The position numbers and the translations under genes are program-made. Positions 1-8,831 of a stretch of DNA of 64,000 nt are shown here, one piece after another (the stretch's first letter is position 1; each line of letters starts with the position of its first letter). Below the pieces are notes generated by a model, which saw only the letters and a program-made list of their open reading frames with translations, had not been told where the DNA came from and made no database searches. Source of the stretch: Novosphingobium fluoreni (lineage in GTDB: Bacteria; Pseudomonadota; Alphaproteobacteria; Sphingomonadales; Sphingomonadaceae); assembly GCF_014196615.1 (NCBI RefSeq), contig NZ_JACIDY010000004.1, positions 1-64,000 on the forward strand, given 5' to 3'.

Positions 1-336
1 GCTCGCCCATCATGGCTTGCCATCCTTCAGCATCCTAATGCTGAATCAGACCCTTACCCCAAGTGCAAGCCCGACTTTTTCAACACAATCTCCCAAGACC
101 CTCCGGCGAGTGCCGACCAGAATGCGTCGTCAGTCGATAGGGTTTGGAACGGCAGATTCCACCGAAACCAGCCATTCGCTCAACGAGAGGCCGCTTGGCG
201 GCAACGTACCCTGTACTGCCTTTCAGCGCGGCGATGGCCGCCTTGCACCGTCTTCGCTCCCTGTGCAGCGCTGGCTATGGGGAGCTAAAATGTGGCAGAG
301 AACCGCCCTACAGTCACGATCGGTCAACCAGATTGG
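1..336. other. window edge, no supported gene
   Basis: Three hundred and thirty-six bases lie between the window edge and the stop codon of the czcD-like gene. Open frames exist on the plus strand, but their translations are Ser/Arg/Pro-rich without recognisable domains and read into the opposite strand of the CDF gene. I see no RNA gene or mobile-element end here. Confidence 0.6.
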
Positions 337-1251
337 CTATTCATGCGCTTGCTCTGGATCGCACGGTTCCCCGGGGCTTTCGGTCTGAATGGCTGTGTGA
401 TGGATCTCGAAGCGCGCCTCCAGCAATGCGCTCACGCTTTGCCGCACTGAATCCGCATCCGCGCCGCCGCCCAACGTCACATGGACGGTGCAACTGACAT
501 CATCATTGGACGTCGACCAAATGTGAAGGTCGTGGAGACCGGTCACTCCAGCGAGACTTCTGATTTCCTTACGGACCTGCGCGAGTTCGAGTCCGCGGGG
601 AACGCCTTCCAACAGCACATTCGTGGTGTCACGCAGCAGGATCCATGTTCGCGGTAAGACCCATAGCCCGATCGCCACAGCGACGATCGGATCGACCCAG
701 GTCCATCCGGTGAACTTGATCGCCAGCGCCCCCAGAATCACGCCGACCGAACCGATCATGTCGGCCCAGACCTCAAGATAGGCGCCCTTCACATTGAAGC
801 TCGCCTCCTTGCCGGCGATGAGCAGGCGCATTGAGATGAGGTTCACGCCAAGGCCAATCGCAGCGACAATGAGCATGCCCAACGATTGGATTTCCTGAGG
901 CTCGTTGAACCGCTTGATCGCTTCCACGAATACATAAGTCGCGATGGAGAACAGGAGGACGGCGTTGAACGCGGCCGCGAGAATCTCGAACCGTCGATAG
1001 CCGAAGGTGCGTTTCTCATCGGGCGCCTTCTTGCCCATCTTGATTGCGAGCAGCGCAATCACAAGCGCGGCGACGTCGGTCAGCATATGAGCGGCGTCGG
1101 ACAACAGCGCCAAGCTGTTGAAGACGAACCCGCCGATTACCTCGGCGACGAGGTAGGTCGAGGTGAGCGCAAGCGCCCACCCCAACATCTTCGTGTTCGC
1201 GCCGGCCGTGTGATCGTGGCTGTGGCCAGCTCCGCTATGGTCATGCGCCAT
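337..1251 (-). CDS. cation diffusion facilitator, CzcD-like
   Basis: A 304-residue inner-membrane divalent metal/proton antiporter of the cation diffusion facilitator family, likely exporting Zn, Cd or Co from the cytoplasm. The N-terminus is His-rich (HDHSGAGHSHDH, residues 2-13). Transmembrane helix 2 carries the HMLTD metal-site motif. The equivalent site in helix 5 reads LEVWAD, that is ExxxD where many ZnT proteins have HxxxD. A cytoplasmic C-terminal domain with HDLHIW follows. I place the start at the ATG at 1251, which has a GAGGAG ribosome-binding site 9 bases upstream; a longer frame would run into czcA. The start overlaps the end of czcA by 11 bp, so this is the last gene of the efflux operon and is translationally coupled to it. 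Confidence 0.93.
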   Translation of the reverse strand: MAHDHSGAGHSHDHTAGANTKMLGWALALTSTYLVAEVIGGFVFNSLALLSDAAHMLTDVAALVIALLAIKMGKKAPDEKRTFGYRRFEILAAAFNAVLLFSIATYVFVEAIKRFNEPQEIQSLGMLIVAAIGLGVNLISMRLLIAGKEASFNVKGAYLEVWADMIGSVGVILGALAIKFTGWTWVDPIVAVAIGLWVLPRTWILLRDTTNVLLEGVPRGLELAQVRKEIRSLAGVTGLHDLHIWSTSNDDVSCTVHVTLGGGADADSVRQSVSALLEARFEIHHTAIQTESPGEPCDPEQAHE

Positions 1252-4200
1252 GGGGCATCTCCTCAAATTGGCCTGCCGGACGTTCGTCGCGATCGGCAGC
1301 GCGCTGCCCAAACTGGGCATAGAGTGTGGGAAGAACGAACAGGGTCAGCAGCGTTGCCGAGATCAGTCCGCCGATGACCACCGTAGCCAAAGGCTTCTGA
1401 ACCTCGGCACCGGCCCCGCTGGCAAAAGCCATGGGTACGAAACCCAGGCTTGCGACCAGCGCGGTCATGGCAACGGGCCGCAGGCGCTGGATTGCCCCGG
1501 TCCTCGCCGCCTCAGCCCGGCTCATGCCAGACCGGATCAGATCCTGGATCGAACTGACCATGACGAGCCCGTTTAGGACTGCGATGCCGGACAGCGCGAT
1601 GAACCCGACCGTTGCCGAGATCGAGAAATCCATCCCCCGCACGAATAGCAGCAGAACACCGCCGACCAGCGCAAACGGAACGCCCGTGAACACGATCGCC
1701 GCGTCGCGCACGTTGCCGAGAGCTCCGTAGAGCAGCAGCAGGATGAGCAGGAAGCAGCCCGGGACGACCAGCTTGAGCCGTTCGCTGGCTGACGCCAAGT
1801 TCTCGAACTGCCCGCCCCATTCGAGATAGCTACCGGCGGGCAAGCGCACCTCCTTGGCGATCGCCGCCTGCGCGTCGGTAACGACGCTGCCGACGTCGCG
1901 GCCACGCACATTGGCCTGGACGACAACACGACGTTTGCCGTTGTCACGACTGATCTGATTGGGGCCATCGAACACCGCGATGGTCGCCACGCTCGAGAGC
2001 GGCACATAGGAGCCACCAGCGACAGGCACCTGCACCTGGGCAAGTGCTCCGAGATCGGCACGTTCGGCTTCGGACAGGCGGATGACGACCGGGAAGCGCC
2101 GGTCACCCTCGAAGATCATGCCAGACGTCCGGCCGCCGATAGTCGCGGTGATGGTATCCTGCACGTCCTGCGCGGTGACCCCGAGCCGCGCCATCGCGTC
2201 ACGATTGACGCGGATGTCGAGCATAGGAAGACCGGTCGTCTGCTCGACTTTTACATCGGTCGCGCCTTCGGTCTTCCGTAACACCGAGGCGATTTGCTCG
2301 GCCGTGCGGTTCATCGCCGCAAAGTCGTCACCGAAGACTTTGACCGCGACATCTCCGCGTACGCCGGCAATCAGTTCGTTGAACCGCATCTGGATCGGCT
2401 GGGTGATCTCATAGGCGTTGCCCGGACCCTTGCCCAACTCGGCTTCAAGTCGTTCGACCAGCTCGGCCTTGCTGAGCTTTGGGTCTGGCCATTCGTCGCG
2501 CGGTTTGAGGATGACGAACATGTCGGTGGCGTTGGGCGGCATCGGATCGGACGCGAGTTCCGCAGTGCCCGTCTTGGAGAAGACGAACTTCACCTCCTTC
2601 TGTCGCGACAATATCCGCTCGAGCGGCACCTGCATGGCCTGGCTTTGTTGGACCGAGGTGGCCGGAATGCGAAGCGCCTGGATCAGCACGTCGCCTTCGT
2701 CGAGCTGTGGCAGGAAAACCTGGCCCAGCGAGAGGAAGGCAGCCGTCGCGACAGCGAGGCTGCCGACCGCCGCACCGATCGTGATCGATGGTTTTTTCAT
2801 CGCCCGATCGAGACCGGGCTCGTAGCGCTGCTTCAGCCACGAGATGATCCGGCCGTCCTTCTCCTCCACTTTCTTCGATAGCCAGATCGCAATCATGGCC
2901 GGCACGAAAGTCAGCGACAGGATGAAGGCGAAGGCCAGCGCGATGATGACCGTCAGCGCCATCGGCACGAAGGTCTTGCCCTCCACGCCCGTGAGGGTGA
3001 GCAGCGGCACATAGACGAGTATGATGATCGCCTGCCCATAGACCGAGGGACGGATCATCTCGCGCGCCGCCCTCGCGACGTTCGAAAGCCGCTCCTGAAG
3101 GCTGAGTAGACGGCCTTCATGATGCTGCTGTTCGGCGATCCGTCGCAGAGCATTCTCGACGATGATGACCGCGCCGTCGACGATCAGCCCGAAGTCCAGC
3201 GCCCCTAGGCTCATCAGGTTCGCCGAGACGCCCGCGCGCAGCATCCCGAACCCGGTCAGAACCATCGTGATGGGAATTACCAGCGCCGCGATCAATGCGG
3301 CCCGGAAATTGCCTAGCAGAAGGAAAAGCACGACGATGACGAGCAGAGCGCCTTCGCTCAGGTTCTTGGCGACGGTCTTGATCGTCGAGTTCACCAGCGC
3401 CGTTCGGTCGAGTACCGGTTGGATGACGACATCTGGAGGCAGCGAGGCGTTCACCTCCTTGAGGCGGTCGGCAACGGCCGTCGCCACCGTTCGGCTGTTC
3501 TCTCCGATGCGCATGACCGCTGTGCCGACGACCACTTCGGTCCCGTTCTCCGATGCAGAGCCCATCCGGATCGCCTGACCGGTCTGGACGGTCGCGACCT
3601 GATCGAGCGTGATCGGAACGCCTTCCCGGGTAGCGATGACAGTCCGAGCCAGCTCTGCCTCGTTGCGGATCAGGGCATCCGACCGGACCGCGAGACCCTC
3701 GCCGCCACGGTTAACGAAGCCACCGCCTACGCTCGTATTGTTGCGTTCGAGCGCCGTGCCAAGGTCGGTCAGCGTGAGGCCGACGGACGCCAGCTTCTGG
3801 ACGTTGGGGACGACTAGGTACTGCTTTGCGTAACCGCCGATGGAGTCGATGCCGGCGACACCGGACACGTTCTTGAGGAGCGGCGTGACGATCCAGTCCT
3901 GCGCGGTGCGCAGATAGGTCGCCTTGTCGGCCTCGCTCGTCAGCCGCTGACCTTCTGGCGTGATATAGCTTCCATCGGGTTGCTGGCCGGGTTCGCCGGG
4001 CCGGTGCCTGTCGTCGGCGCGGTGCTCCAGACGAACGGTCCACATATAGACCTCGCCAAGCCCGGTCGAAATCGGCCCCATCTCGGGGCTGGCGCCGTTG
4101 GGCAGACTCTCCTTCACCCCCTCAAGGCGTTCGCCGACCTGCTGGCGCGCGAAGTAAATGTCGGTCGTGTCGGTGAAGACGGCCGTCACCTGCGCGAAGC

Positions 4201-4465
4201 CGTTCCGGCTCAGCGAGCGGGTGTATTCTAGGCCGGGGATGCCGGCGAGCGCAGTCTCGATCGGGAACGACACCTGCTTCTCGACCAGTTCGGGCGAGAG
4301 GGCGGGCGCCCGGACGTTGATCTGGACCTGGTTGTTCGTGATGTCCGGCACTGCGTCGATAGGCAGTCGGGACAGGGAGTAGGCGCCGGTGACGGCAGCG
4401 ACGGCGGTGAGAGCGAGGACAAGCCAGCGCTTCTCGATCGCCCATGTGACGATGCGGGCGATCAT
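1241..4465 (-). CDS. czcA: heavy-metal efflux RND pump, CzcA family
   Basis: A 1074-residue inner-membrane RND transporter, the proton-driven pump of a CzcCBA tripartite system that expels divalent cations (Co, Zn, Cd family) through the outer membrane. The length is normal for the HME-RND branch. The signature DFGLIVDGAVIIVEN lies at residues 424-438, with the Asp-Asp-Glu proton-relay acidic residues of metal-pumping RNDs. The first helix, early porter domain (PDITNNQVQI, residues 40-49) and repeated membrane halves are all present. The gene starts 3 bp after czcB ends and overlaps the downstream CDF gene. Metal specificity among Zn, Co, Cd and Ni cannot be read by eye. Confidence 0.95.
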   Translation of the reverse strand: MIARIVTWAIEKRWLVLALTAVAAVTGAYSLSRLPIDAVPDITNNQVQINVRAPALSPELVEKQVSFPIETALAGIPGLEYTRSLSRNGFAQVTAVFTDTTDIYFARQQVGERLEGVKESLPNGASPEMGPISTGLGEVYMWTVRLEHRADDRHRPGEPGQQPDGSYITPEGQRLTSEADKATYLRTAQDWIVTPLLKNVSGVAGIDSIGGYAKQYLVVPNVQKLASVGLTLTDLGTALERNNTSVGGGFVNRGGEGLAVRSDALIRNEAELARTVIATREGVPITLDQVATVQTGQAIRMGSASENGTEVVVGTAVMRIGENSRTVATAVADRLKEVNASLPPDVVIQPVLDRTALVNSTIKTVAKNLSEGALLVIVVLFLLLGNFRAALIAALVIPITMVLTGFGMLRAGVSANLMSLGALDFGLIVDGAVIIVENALRRIAEQQHHEGRLLSLQERLSNVARAAREMIRPSVYGQAIIILVYVPLLTLTGVEGKTFVPMALTVIIALAFAFILSLTFVPAMIAIWLSKKVEEKDGRIISWLKQRYEPGLDRAMKKPSITIGAAVGSLAVATAAFLSLGQVFLPQLDEGDVLIQALRIPATSVQQSQAMQVPLERILSRQKEVKFVFSKTGTAELASDPMPPNATDMFVILKPRDEWPDPKLSKAELVERLEAELGKGPGNAYEITQPIQMRFNELIAGVRGDVAVKVFGDDFAAMNRTAEQIASVLRKTEGATDVKVEQTTGLPMLDIRVNRDAMARLGVTAQDVQDTITATIGGRTSGMIFEGDRRFPVVIRLSEAERADLGALAQVQVPVAGGSYVPLSSVATIAVFDGPNQISRDNGKRRVVVQANVRGRDVGSVVTDAQAAIAKEVRLPAGSYLEWGGQFENLASASERLKLVVPGCFLLILLLLYGALGNVRDAAIVFTGVPFALVGGVLLLFVRGMDFSISATVGFIALSGIAVLNGLVMVSSIQDLIRSGMSRAEAARTGAIQRLRPVAMTALVASLGFVPMAFASGAGAEVQKPLATVVIGGLISATLLTLFVLPTLYAQFGQRAADRDERPAGQFEEMPHGA

Positions 4466-4468
4466 GGC

Positions 4469-5611
4469 TTAGTCCTCGTGCGCTGCTTCGCTCTTGCCGA
4501 GTTCGGCCTTGAGCGTGAAACTTCCGGTGGTGGCGATCCGCTCACGGCCAGACAGCCCGGAACGGATGAGCACCGTGTCGCCGGCGGCATCGCCGAGCTG
4601 GACCGGGGTTGCCTTGAAGCCTGTCGCAGTTCGCACGAACACGACCGTCCGTCCTTCGACCGTCTGCACGGCTGTCGACGGAACACGGATCGTGGAGGGG
4701 CCGCCGTCGCCAGCAAGCTGCACCGAGGCGGTCACGGCCTCACCCACGCGCCAGAGATTGCCGCCGTTGTCCAGCGAGGCAATTGCCGGCACCAGTCTGG
4801 TCTGTGGATCAAGCGCGGGCGAGACGAAGCTGATCCGCGCCGTTGCCGTGCGCCCCGATGCGCTGACCGTCACTTGCGCTCCCGGCCGGATGCGCCCCGC
4901 ATCCTCGGGCTTGAGGCTGAGCGATAGCGACACCTTCGAGAGATTGGCGACCCGGAACAGCTCGACATCGGCTGCGACCGTCTGGCCAAGCACCACCGGA
5001 CGGCTAATCACCTGACCGGAAATCGGCGAGACGATGCCAAGGCGGTTGAAACCGCCGCCGCCGCCGCCAGCCGCCGACACCTGGCTTTGCGCCTGGGTGA
5101 GCGCGATCCGTGCTTCGGTCGCGGCGGTTCGCGCCGCGATCAGATCCTGCTCGGGCGAGACGCGCTGGGAAAACAGTCGCTGCTCGCGCGAGAGATTGGA
5201 ATTTGCGAGCGCAAGCCGGGCGCGCGCCGCTTCGACCTCCCCCTTGAGTTGCGCCGCCTCCCGGCTTTCGATCACGGCGAGCGTCTGCCCACGCGCAACG
5301 CTCTCGCCAAGATTGCGGTTGAGTGCGACCACGCGCCCGGCAATCGCCGCCGAGACGACCTGCGTCGCCTGCGGATCGCCGTCGATCGTCGCTGGCAGCT
5401 CGATCGTACCGGAGCCGCCGACCAGTGGCGCTGCAACCTGAACGCCAGCAGCCGCGATCTGGTCAGTCGATAGTGTCACCACACCTTCATCGGCGTGGCC
5501 GGCTTCCTTGGCCTTTTCGGGCGCAGCCTCGTTCGTCGAATTGGCGCCGTTACAGGCAGCAAGCATGAGCGCGAGCGACATTGCGCCCGACAACTGGATA
5601 TTCTTCATCAC
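4469..5611 (-). CDS. czcB: RND efflux periplasmic adaptor, CzcB family
   Basis: A 380-residue HlyD/CzcB-type membrane fusion protein that bridges the CzcA pump and the CzcC outer-membrane channel in the periplasm. The N-terminus is a lipoprotein signal ending in LMLAAC, so the mature protein should be anchored by a lipidated Cys at about residue 20. The order is lipoyl-like segment, long alpha-helical hairpin rich in Ala/Arg/Gln (about residues 130-185), second lipoyl half, and beta-barrel/membrane-proximal domains, as expected. The start ATG overlaps the czcC stop by 4 bp, indicating coupled translation. No extra His-rich metal-binding extension is present. Confidence 0.92.
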   Translation of the reverse strand: MMKNIQLSGAMSLALMLAACNGANSTNEAAPEKAKEAGHADEGVVTLSTDQIAAAGVQVAAPLVGGSGTIELPATIDGDPQATQVVSAAIAGRVVALNRNLGESVARGQTLAVIESREAAQLKGEVEAARARLALANSNLSREQRLFSQRVSPEQDLIAARTAATEARIALTQAQSQVSAAGGGGGGFNRLGIVSPISGQVISRPVVLGQTVAADVELFRVANLSKVSLSLSLKPEDAGRIRPGAQVTVSASGRTATARISFVSPALDPQTRLVPAIASLDNGGNLWRVGEAVTASVQLAGDGGPSTIRVPSTAVQTVEGRTVVFVRTATGFKATPVQLGDAAGDTVLIRSGLSGRERIATTGSFTLKAELGKSEAAHED

Positions 5612-6879
5612 TGGTTCCTCCCTTGAGGCGCGGGAGCGGTCAGTCGCTCCAGCCGCGCGCGGGCATTTTGATAGTTTGCGAGCGCATCGATCGCGGCGAC
5701 ACGTGTGTCGGCGAGGGTGCGTTCGGCATCGAGCAGGTCGAGTTGGCCGAACTTCCCTTCGCGATAGCCGATACGGGCGATGCGGGCGGCCTCCTGCGCC
5801 GCAGCGAGCGCCGGGCCGACGGCGGCGCGTGCAGTCGTTTCGGCGTTGGCAGCCTCGGCTTGTGCTTCGGCAATGGCCTGCTCGACATCGAGCGCAGTCA
5901 TCCGCCGACTCGCCTCCACCCGTGAGCGCTCGGCGCTCGCCTGGGCGACCGCCGCCTTTCCATTGTTGAACAGCGGGATCGGGATCGACACGGTGAACAC
6001 TGCAGCGGTGTCTTTGGTCGCCTCCAGACGCCGCAGCGCAGGACCGACGTTGAGGTCGGGAACGCGATTGGCGCGCGCTAGGCGGATGCCGGCATCGGCG
6101 ACCGCCAGATCAGCATCCGCTGCCGCCAGGGTCAGCGTGCCGAATGCTGAGGGCAGGACGGTTGGGCGATAGGTCGCGGCCGGAAGACGATCGAGCAGTG
6201 CAACGTCGAGCCCGCTATCGATGGGGCGTCCCAGTCGCCGTGCCAAGCTGAGACGGGCAACTTCGGCAAGTCGCGCCGCACGCTCAAGGCGGGCTGCCGC
6301 GTTGATCCTGGCGACGTCGGCCCTTTGCTCTTCGAGGGGCGATGCTCTGCCAGCCTGCACCCGCACTCTTGCGGCTCGCAGAGCATCATCTGCGATGCGG
6401 AGCTGGTCACGCGCCGTCGCGAGCCGTCGTTCCGCAGAGATTGCCTCGACATAGAGCGAGGTAACCTGAAGCCGGACATCGGCTGCAGCGACCGCCGCCT
6501 CCAGTTCGGCTCGCGAAAGCTGGGCGTTGGCGACAGCGACTCGAGCGCTGCGTTTGCCACCAAGTTCGATGGGCAAGGCGACGCCCATCGTCGTTTCGGC
6601 GCTTCTGAGTCCACTATAGGGACCAGTGCCGGCGACGTTTTCGACCTGGGCCTGGGCCACCGGGTTGGGACGCAGGCCGGCGACCGTCCGGTTCGCCTGT
6701 GCCGCCTTGATCCCGGCATTGGCCGCGTCCGCCGACGGTGCCGCGCCGCCAGCGGCGGCAACGGCCTGTTCTAGCGTCAATATCGGTGCCGACGTATCGG
6801 CCGATAGGCGCTCCTGTTGCGCCTGCGCCACAGAGGCACAGGACGCCGCGGCGAACATCGCCGCGAGCAATTTCTTCAT
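5608..6879 (-). CDS. czcC: outer-membrane efflux channel, CzcC/TolC family
   Basis: A 423-residue TolC-like outer-membrane factor completing the CzcCBA tripartite exporter. It has a signal peptide ending near AQAQ, two internal OEP repeats of long amphipathic helices, and Ala/Arg-rich helical segments such as NAGIKAAQANRTVAGLRPNP around residues 60-80. It is the first of the three core pump genes and overlaps czcB at ATGA. A 57-bp gap separates it from the small secreted-protein gene upstream, and I see no strong promoter in that gap, so it is probably transcribed from the MerR-type promoter near 7.96 kb. Confidence 0.92.
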   Translation of the reverse strand: MKKLLAAMFAAASCASVAQAQQERLSADTSAPILTLEQAVAAAGGAAPSADAANAGIKAAQANRTVAGLRPNPVAQAQVENVAGTGPYSGLRSAETTMGVALPIELGGKRSARVAVANAQLSRAELEAAVAAADVRLQVTSLYVEAISAERRLATARDQLRIADDALRAARVRVQAGRASPLEEQRADVARINAAARLERAARLAEVARLSLARRLGRPIDSGLDVALLDRLPAATYRPTVLPSAFGTLTLAAADADLAVADAGIRLARANRVPDLNVGPALRRLEATKDTAAVFTVSIPIPLFNNGKAAVAQASAERSRVEASRRMTALDVEQAIAEAQAEAANAETTARAAVGPALAAAQEAARIARIGYREGKFGQLDLLDAERTLADTRVAAIDALANYQNARARLERLTAPAPQGRNQ

Positions 6880-6936
6880 GAGTATTTATTCCTGACTGAT
6901 GAGCGTCAGGCCGGTATGTGCCGACCAGCGAAATCG

Positions 6937-7269
6937 TCAGGCTTGGGGTGGCCTCGGCAGAACATTGCCATGCGCGTTGGGGGCAGGGGCGTTCAACTGA
7001 CCGATCCCTGGCATGACCATGAGCACAGCAGTCTCGCGGCCGCAGGCAGTGGCTGGCGTCCCGACGTCATGCCCATGGCAGGCGTTGTGATGGTGCGGCA
7101 GGCCATTGTCGCTGTCTGCAGGGACTTCGTCGCCATCACCCGGCGCATGGATAGCCAATTCGATGCCGAGTACGCTCCCGCCCGCTGCTTCAGCGGCATG
7201 CGCCATGCCCGCGAAGCCGGTCAGCACCAGCACCAGGCATGCGAGCAGAGGGAGGAGCTTACGCATCAT
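6937..7269 (-). CDS. small His-rich secreted protein of the efflux operon
   Basis: A 110-residue protein with a clear signal peptide (MMRKLLPLLACLVLVLTGFA, then cleavage after AHA). The mature part has an acidic and His-rich stretch around residues 52-68 (PHHHNACHGHD), a plausible periplasmic metal-binding patch. It begins 10 bp after the small CDF gene ends, with a GGGGG ribosome-binding site, and lies directly before czcC. Small proteins of this kind often sit at the head of czc operons in alphaproteobacteria. I do not know a defined function; a periplasmic metal buffer is inference. Confidence 0.75.
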   Translation of the reverse strand: MMRKLLPLLACLVLVLTGFAGMAHAAEAAGGSVLGIELAIHAPGDGDEVPADSDNGLPHHHNACHGHDVGTPATACGRETAVLMVMPGIGQLNAPAPNAHGNVLPRPPQA

Positions 7270-7279
7270 CTACCCCCTA

Positions 7280-7921
7280 TCACTCCGCCGCCACAGTGTA
7301 ACTGACGTTTTGCGCAGTCAACTCTCTGCGCGCCTGCATGATGATTTGCGTACCCCCGGAAATGCCGAGGCCCGCCATAATGCCGGCGACGATCAGGTCG
7401 GGCCATGCAGTGCCGGTGCCGAACACACCAGCTGCGGCGAGGACGACCGCGATGTTGCCGATCGCGTCATTGCGCGAGCATATCCAGACTGATCGCATGT
7501 TCGCGTCGCCGCTGCGGTAGCGATACAGCATGACAGCGACACCCGCGTTCGCGATGAGTGCCACAACCCCGACGATCCCCATGACTTCGGCCTGCGGCGT
7601 TTTGCCGTTCCAGATTGCCCAAACGGTGATCGCGAGCACGTAGAGCCCGAGCGCGGCAAGCGTAGCGCCCTTCATCAGGGCAGCACGGGCACGCCAGGCG
7701 AGTGCCATGCCGGCAACGCCGAGGTTGATCGCATAGTTCGCGCTGTCGCCAAGGAAATCGAGGGCATCCGCCTGCAACGCCTTCGAACCGCCAGCCACGC
7801 CTGCTACCATCTCGGCCACGAACATGGCGGCGTTGATGCCGAGCGCGATCCACAGAGCGCGCCGCCAGGACGGATCATTGTTCGGATCGGGCTTTGCCGA
7901 TGCGCAACTGTTGCAGGCCAT
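7280..7921 (-). CDS. small cation transporter (CDF superfamily)
   Basis: A 213-residue, roughly six-helix cation transporter of the short CDF type that lacks the long C-terminal cytoplasmic domain. The metal-site helices contain ADALDFLGD and SRNDAIGN. The N-terminus MACNSCASA carries paired Cys that could pick up metal. I chose the ATG at 7921, preceded by GAGG five bases upstream, rather than the longer frame to 7960, because the longer frame would start inside the MerR-type operator. It is the first gene of the minus-strand operon and lies 25-30 bp below the predicted -10 element. It probably exports a divalent metal. Confidence 0.88.
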   Translation of the reverse strand: MACNSCASAKPDPNNDPSWRRALWIALGINAAMFVAEMVAGVAGGSKALQADALDFLGDSANYAINLGVAGMALAWRARAALMKGATLAALGLYVLAITVWAIWNGKTPQAEVMGIVGVVALIANAGVAVMLYRYRSGDANMRSVWICSRNDAIGNIAVVLAAAGVFGTGTAWPDLIVAGIMAGLGISGGTQIIMQARRELTAQNVSYTVAAE

Positions 7922-7951
7922 CTCCACCTCGTGATTCGCGATGTGGAACGC

Positions 7952-7982
7952 TATATGCACCCTGTAGCAACTACAGACTCAA
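7952..7982 (-). promoter_or_regulatory. MerR-type operator/promoter of the czc operon
   Basis: Reading on the minus strand, a -35-like TTGAGT (complement of 7977-7982) is followed by a 19-bp spacer and a -10-like CATATA (complement of 7952-7957). The spacer contains the perfect dyad CTGTAG-N3-CTACAG at 7962-7976. An over-long 19-bp spacer filled by a dyad is the hallmark of MerR-family promoters, and the sequence resembles the CadR/PbrR/ZntR operator type. The operator lies between the divergent merR gene and the first efflux gene, so MerR probably controls both. Confidence 0.85.
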
Positions 7983-7992
7983 GGACTTTCTC

Positions 7993-8391
7993 GTGACCCA
8001 GGTGACGATCGGCGGTCTTTCGACCGCCACAGGCGTGAAGATCGAGACCATTCGCTACTATGAGCGTGCCGGCCTGATCTCCCGACCGTCCCGGACTAGC
8101 GGCAATTATCGCTCCTACACTCCGGATGATGTGGCGCGTCTGCGGTTCATCAAACGAACCCGCGATTTAGGTTTTAGCTTGGAGGAGGTCCGCGCGCTGC
8201 TGGATATTGCAGCGCAGGAAGATCGCGACTGCTGCGAAATCGATGTCCTTGCGACCAAGCACTTAGCTGAAGTTGACCGAAAAATTGCAGACCTTACTGC
8301 GCTTCGACAGCAACTATCAGCTATGATCACATCGTGCCGCGGAGGCACCGTGGCTGATTGCCAGATTTTGGGAGCGTTTCAGCAAGACTAG
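7993..8391 (+). CDS. MerR-family metal-responsive regulator
   Basis: A 132-residue transcription activator of the MerR family. The winged HTH begins at residue 5 (TIGGLSTATGVKIETIRYYE), followed by the dimerisation helix and a C-terminal metal loop. Candidate ligands are Cys80-Cys81, Cys115 and Cys123; the CRGGTVADC loop is like the metal loops of MerR/ZntR/CadR-type sensors. I chose the GTG at 7993 with AAGGA seven bases upstream; the upstream in-frame extension reads through the operator and the divergent gene. It probably activates the czc operon on binding Zn, Cd, Pb or a similar soft metal. Confidence 0.9.
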   Translation: MTQVTIGGLSTATGVKIETIRYYERAGLISRPSRTSGNYRSYTPDDVARLRFIKRTRDLGFSLEEVRALLDIAAQEDRDCCEIDVLATKHLAEVDRKIADLTALRQQLSAMITSCRGGTVADCQILGAFQQD

Positions 8392-8465
8392 CAGAAACGG
8401 GCGCGTTCCGCGGGGTAAACAGCTCCCCACTGGCATCAGCGAGATCATCGCCGCGCTTGCGTAAA

Positions 8466-8495
8466 TCCATATATCCATTAATGTGGATATATGGA
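8466..8495 (+). promoter_or_regulatory. perfect 12-6-12 inverted repeat over the arsR start
   Basis: TCCATATATCCA at 8466-8477 and TGGATATATGGA at 8484-8495 form a perfect 12-bp inverted repeat separated by 6 bases. The right arm includes the arsR ATG at 8491. It is AT-rich in a GC-rich context. Its position suggests the ArsR autoregulatory operator, with the repressor covering the translation start and presumably the transcription start. Confidence 0.8.
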
Positions 8496-8823
8496 CAACG
8501 ACTCAGCTATTGGCGCGCTTGGGGCGCTCGCTCAGGGAACGCGTCTCGACGCATTTCGCCTACTTGTACGTCATGAGCCTGAGGGCCTGGCTGCCGGCGA
8601 GGTCGCCAAGGCTCTCGACGTGCCGCAAAACACCATGTCGGTGCATCTCGCGACGCTGGCGCGCGCTGGGCTGATCTGGTCCGAGCGCCGCAGCCGCGTC
8701 ATCAACTACCGCGCCAATCTCGACCAGCTGAAGGCGCTAACCCTGTTTCTCGTGAAGGACTGCTGCGGCGGGAAAGCGGAGCTGTGCGCCCCGCTGATCG
8801 CCGAGCTCAACCCCTGCTGCTGA
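8491..8823 (+). CDS. arsR: ArsR-family arsenic-responsive repressor
   Basis: A 110-residue winged-helix repressor heading the arsenic operon. The HTH covers residues 30-65 (GEVAKALDVPQNTMSVHL). The inducer site differs from the classic N-terminal CxCxxC: cysteines cluster near the C-terminus as Cys91-Cys92, Cys99 and Cys109-Cys110, as in the branch of ArsR proteins with C-terminal As(III) sites. No Shine-Dalgarno sequence precedes the ATG, because the region is occupied by the inverted repeat, so the transcript may be leaderless. The arsC gene follows after 8 bp. Confidence 0.92.
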   Translation: MDNDSAIGALGALAQGTRLDAFRLLVRHEPEGLAAGEVAKALDVPQNTMSVHLATLARAGLIWSERRSRVINYRANLDQLKALTLFLVKDCCGGKAELCAPLIAELNPCC

Positions 8824-8831
8824 AGGCCCCC

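Noticed and set aside
17..497. Plus-strand open frames at the left edge
   Set aside because: Arg/Ser/Pro-rich translations without a domain. They run into the opposite strand of the CDF gene and have no ribosome-binding site.
1252..1320. N-terminal extension of the CDF gene into czcA
   Set aside because: The added 23 residues have no family match, while the ATG at 1251 has a good Shine-Dalgarno sequence and the His-rich start typical of the family.
7894..7992. Upstream extension of the MerR regulator
   Set aside because: It would read through the operator and the divergent gene. The GTG at 7993 has AAGGA at the right distance and starts at the conserved HTH.
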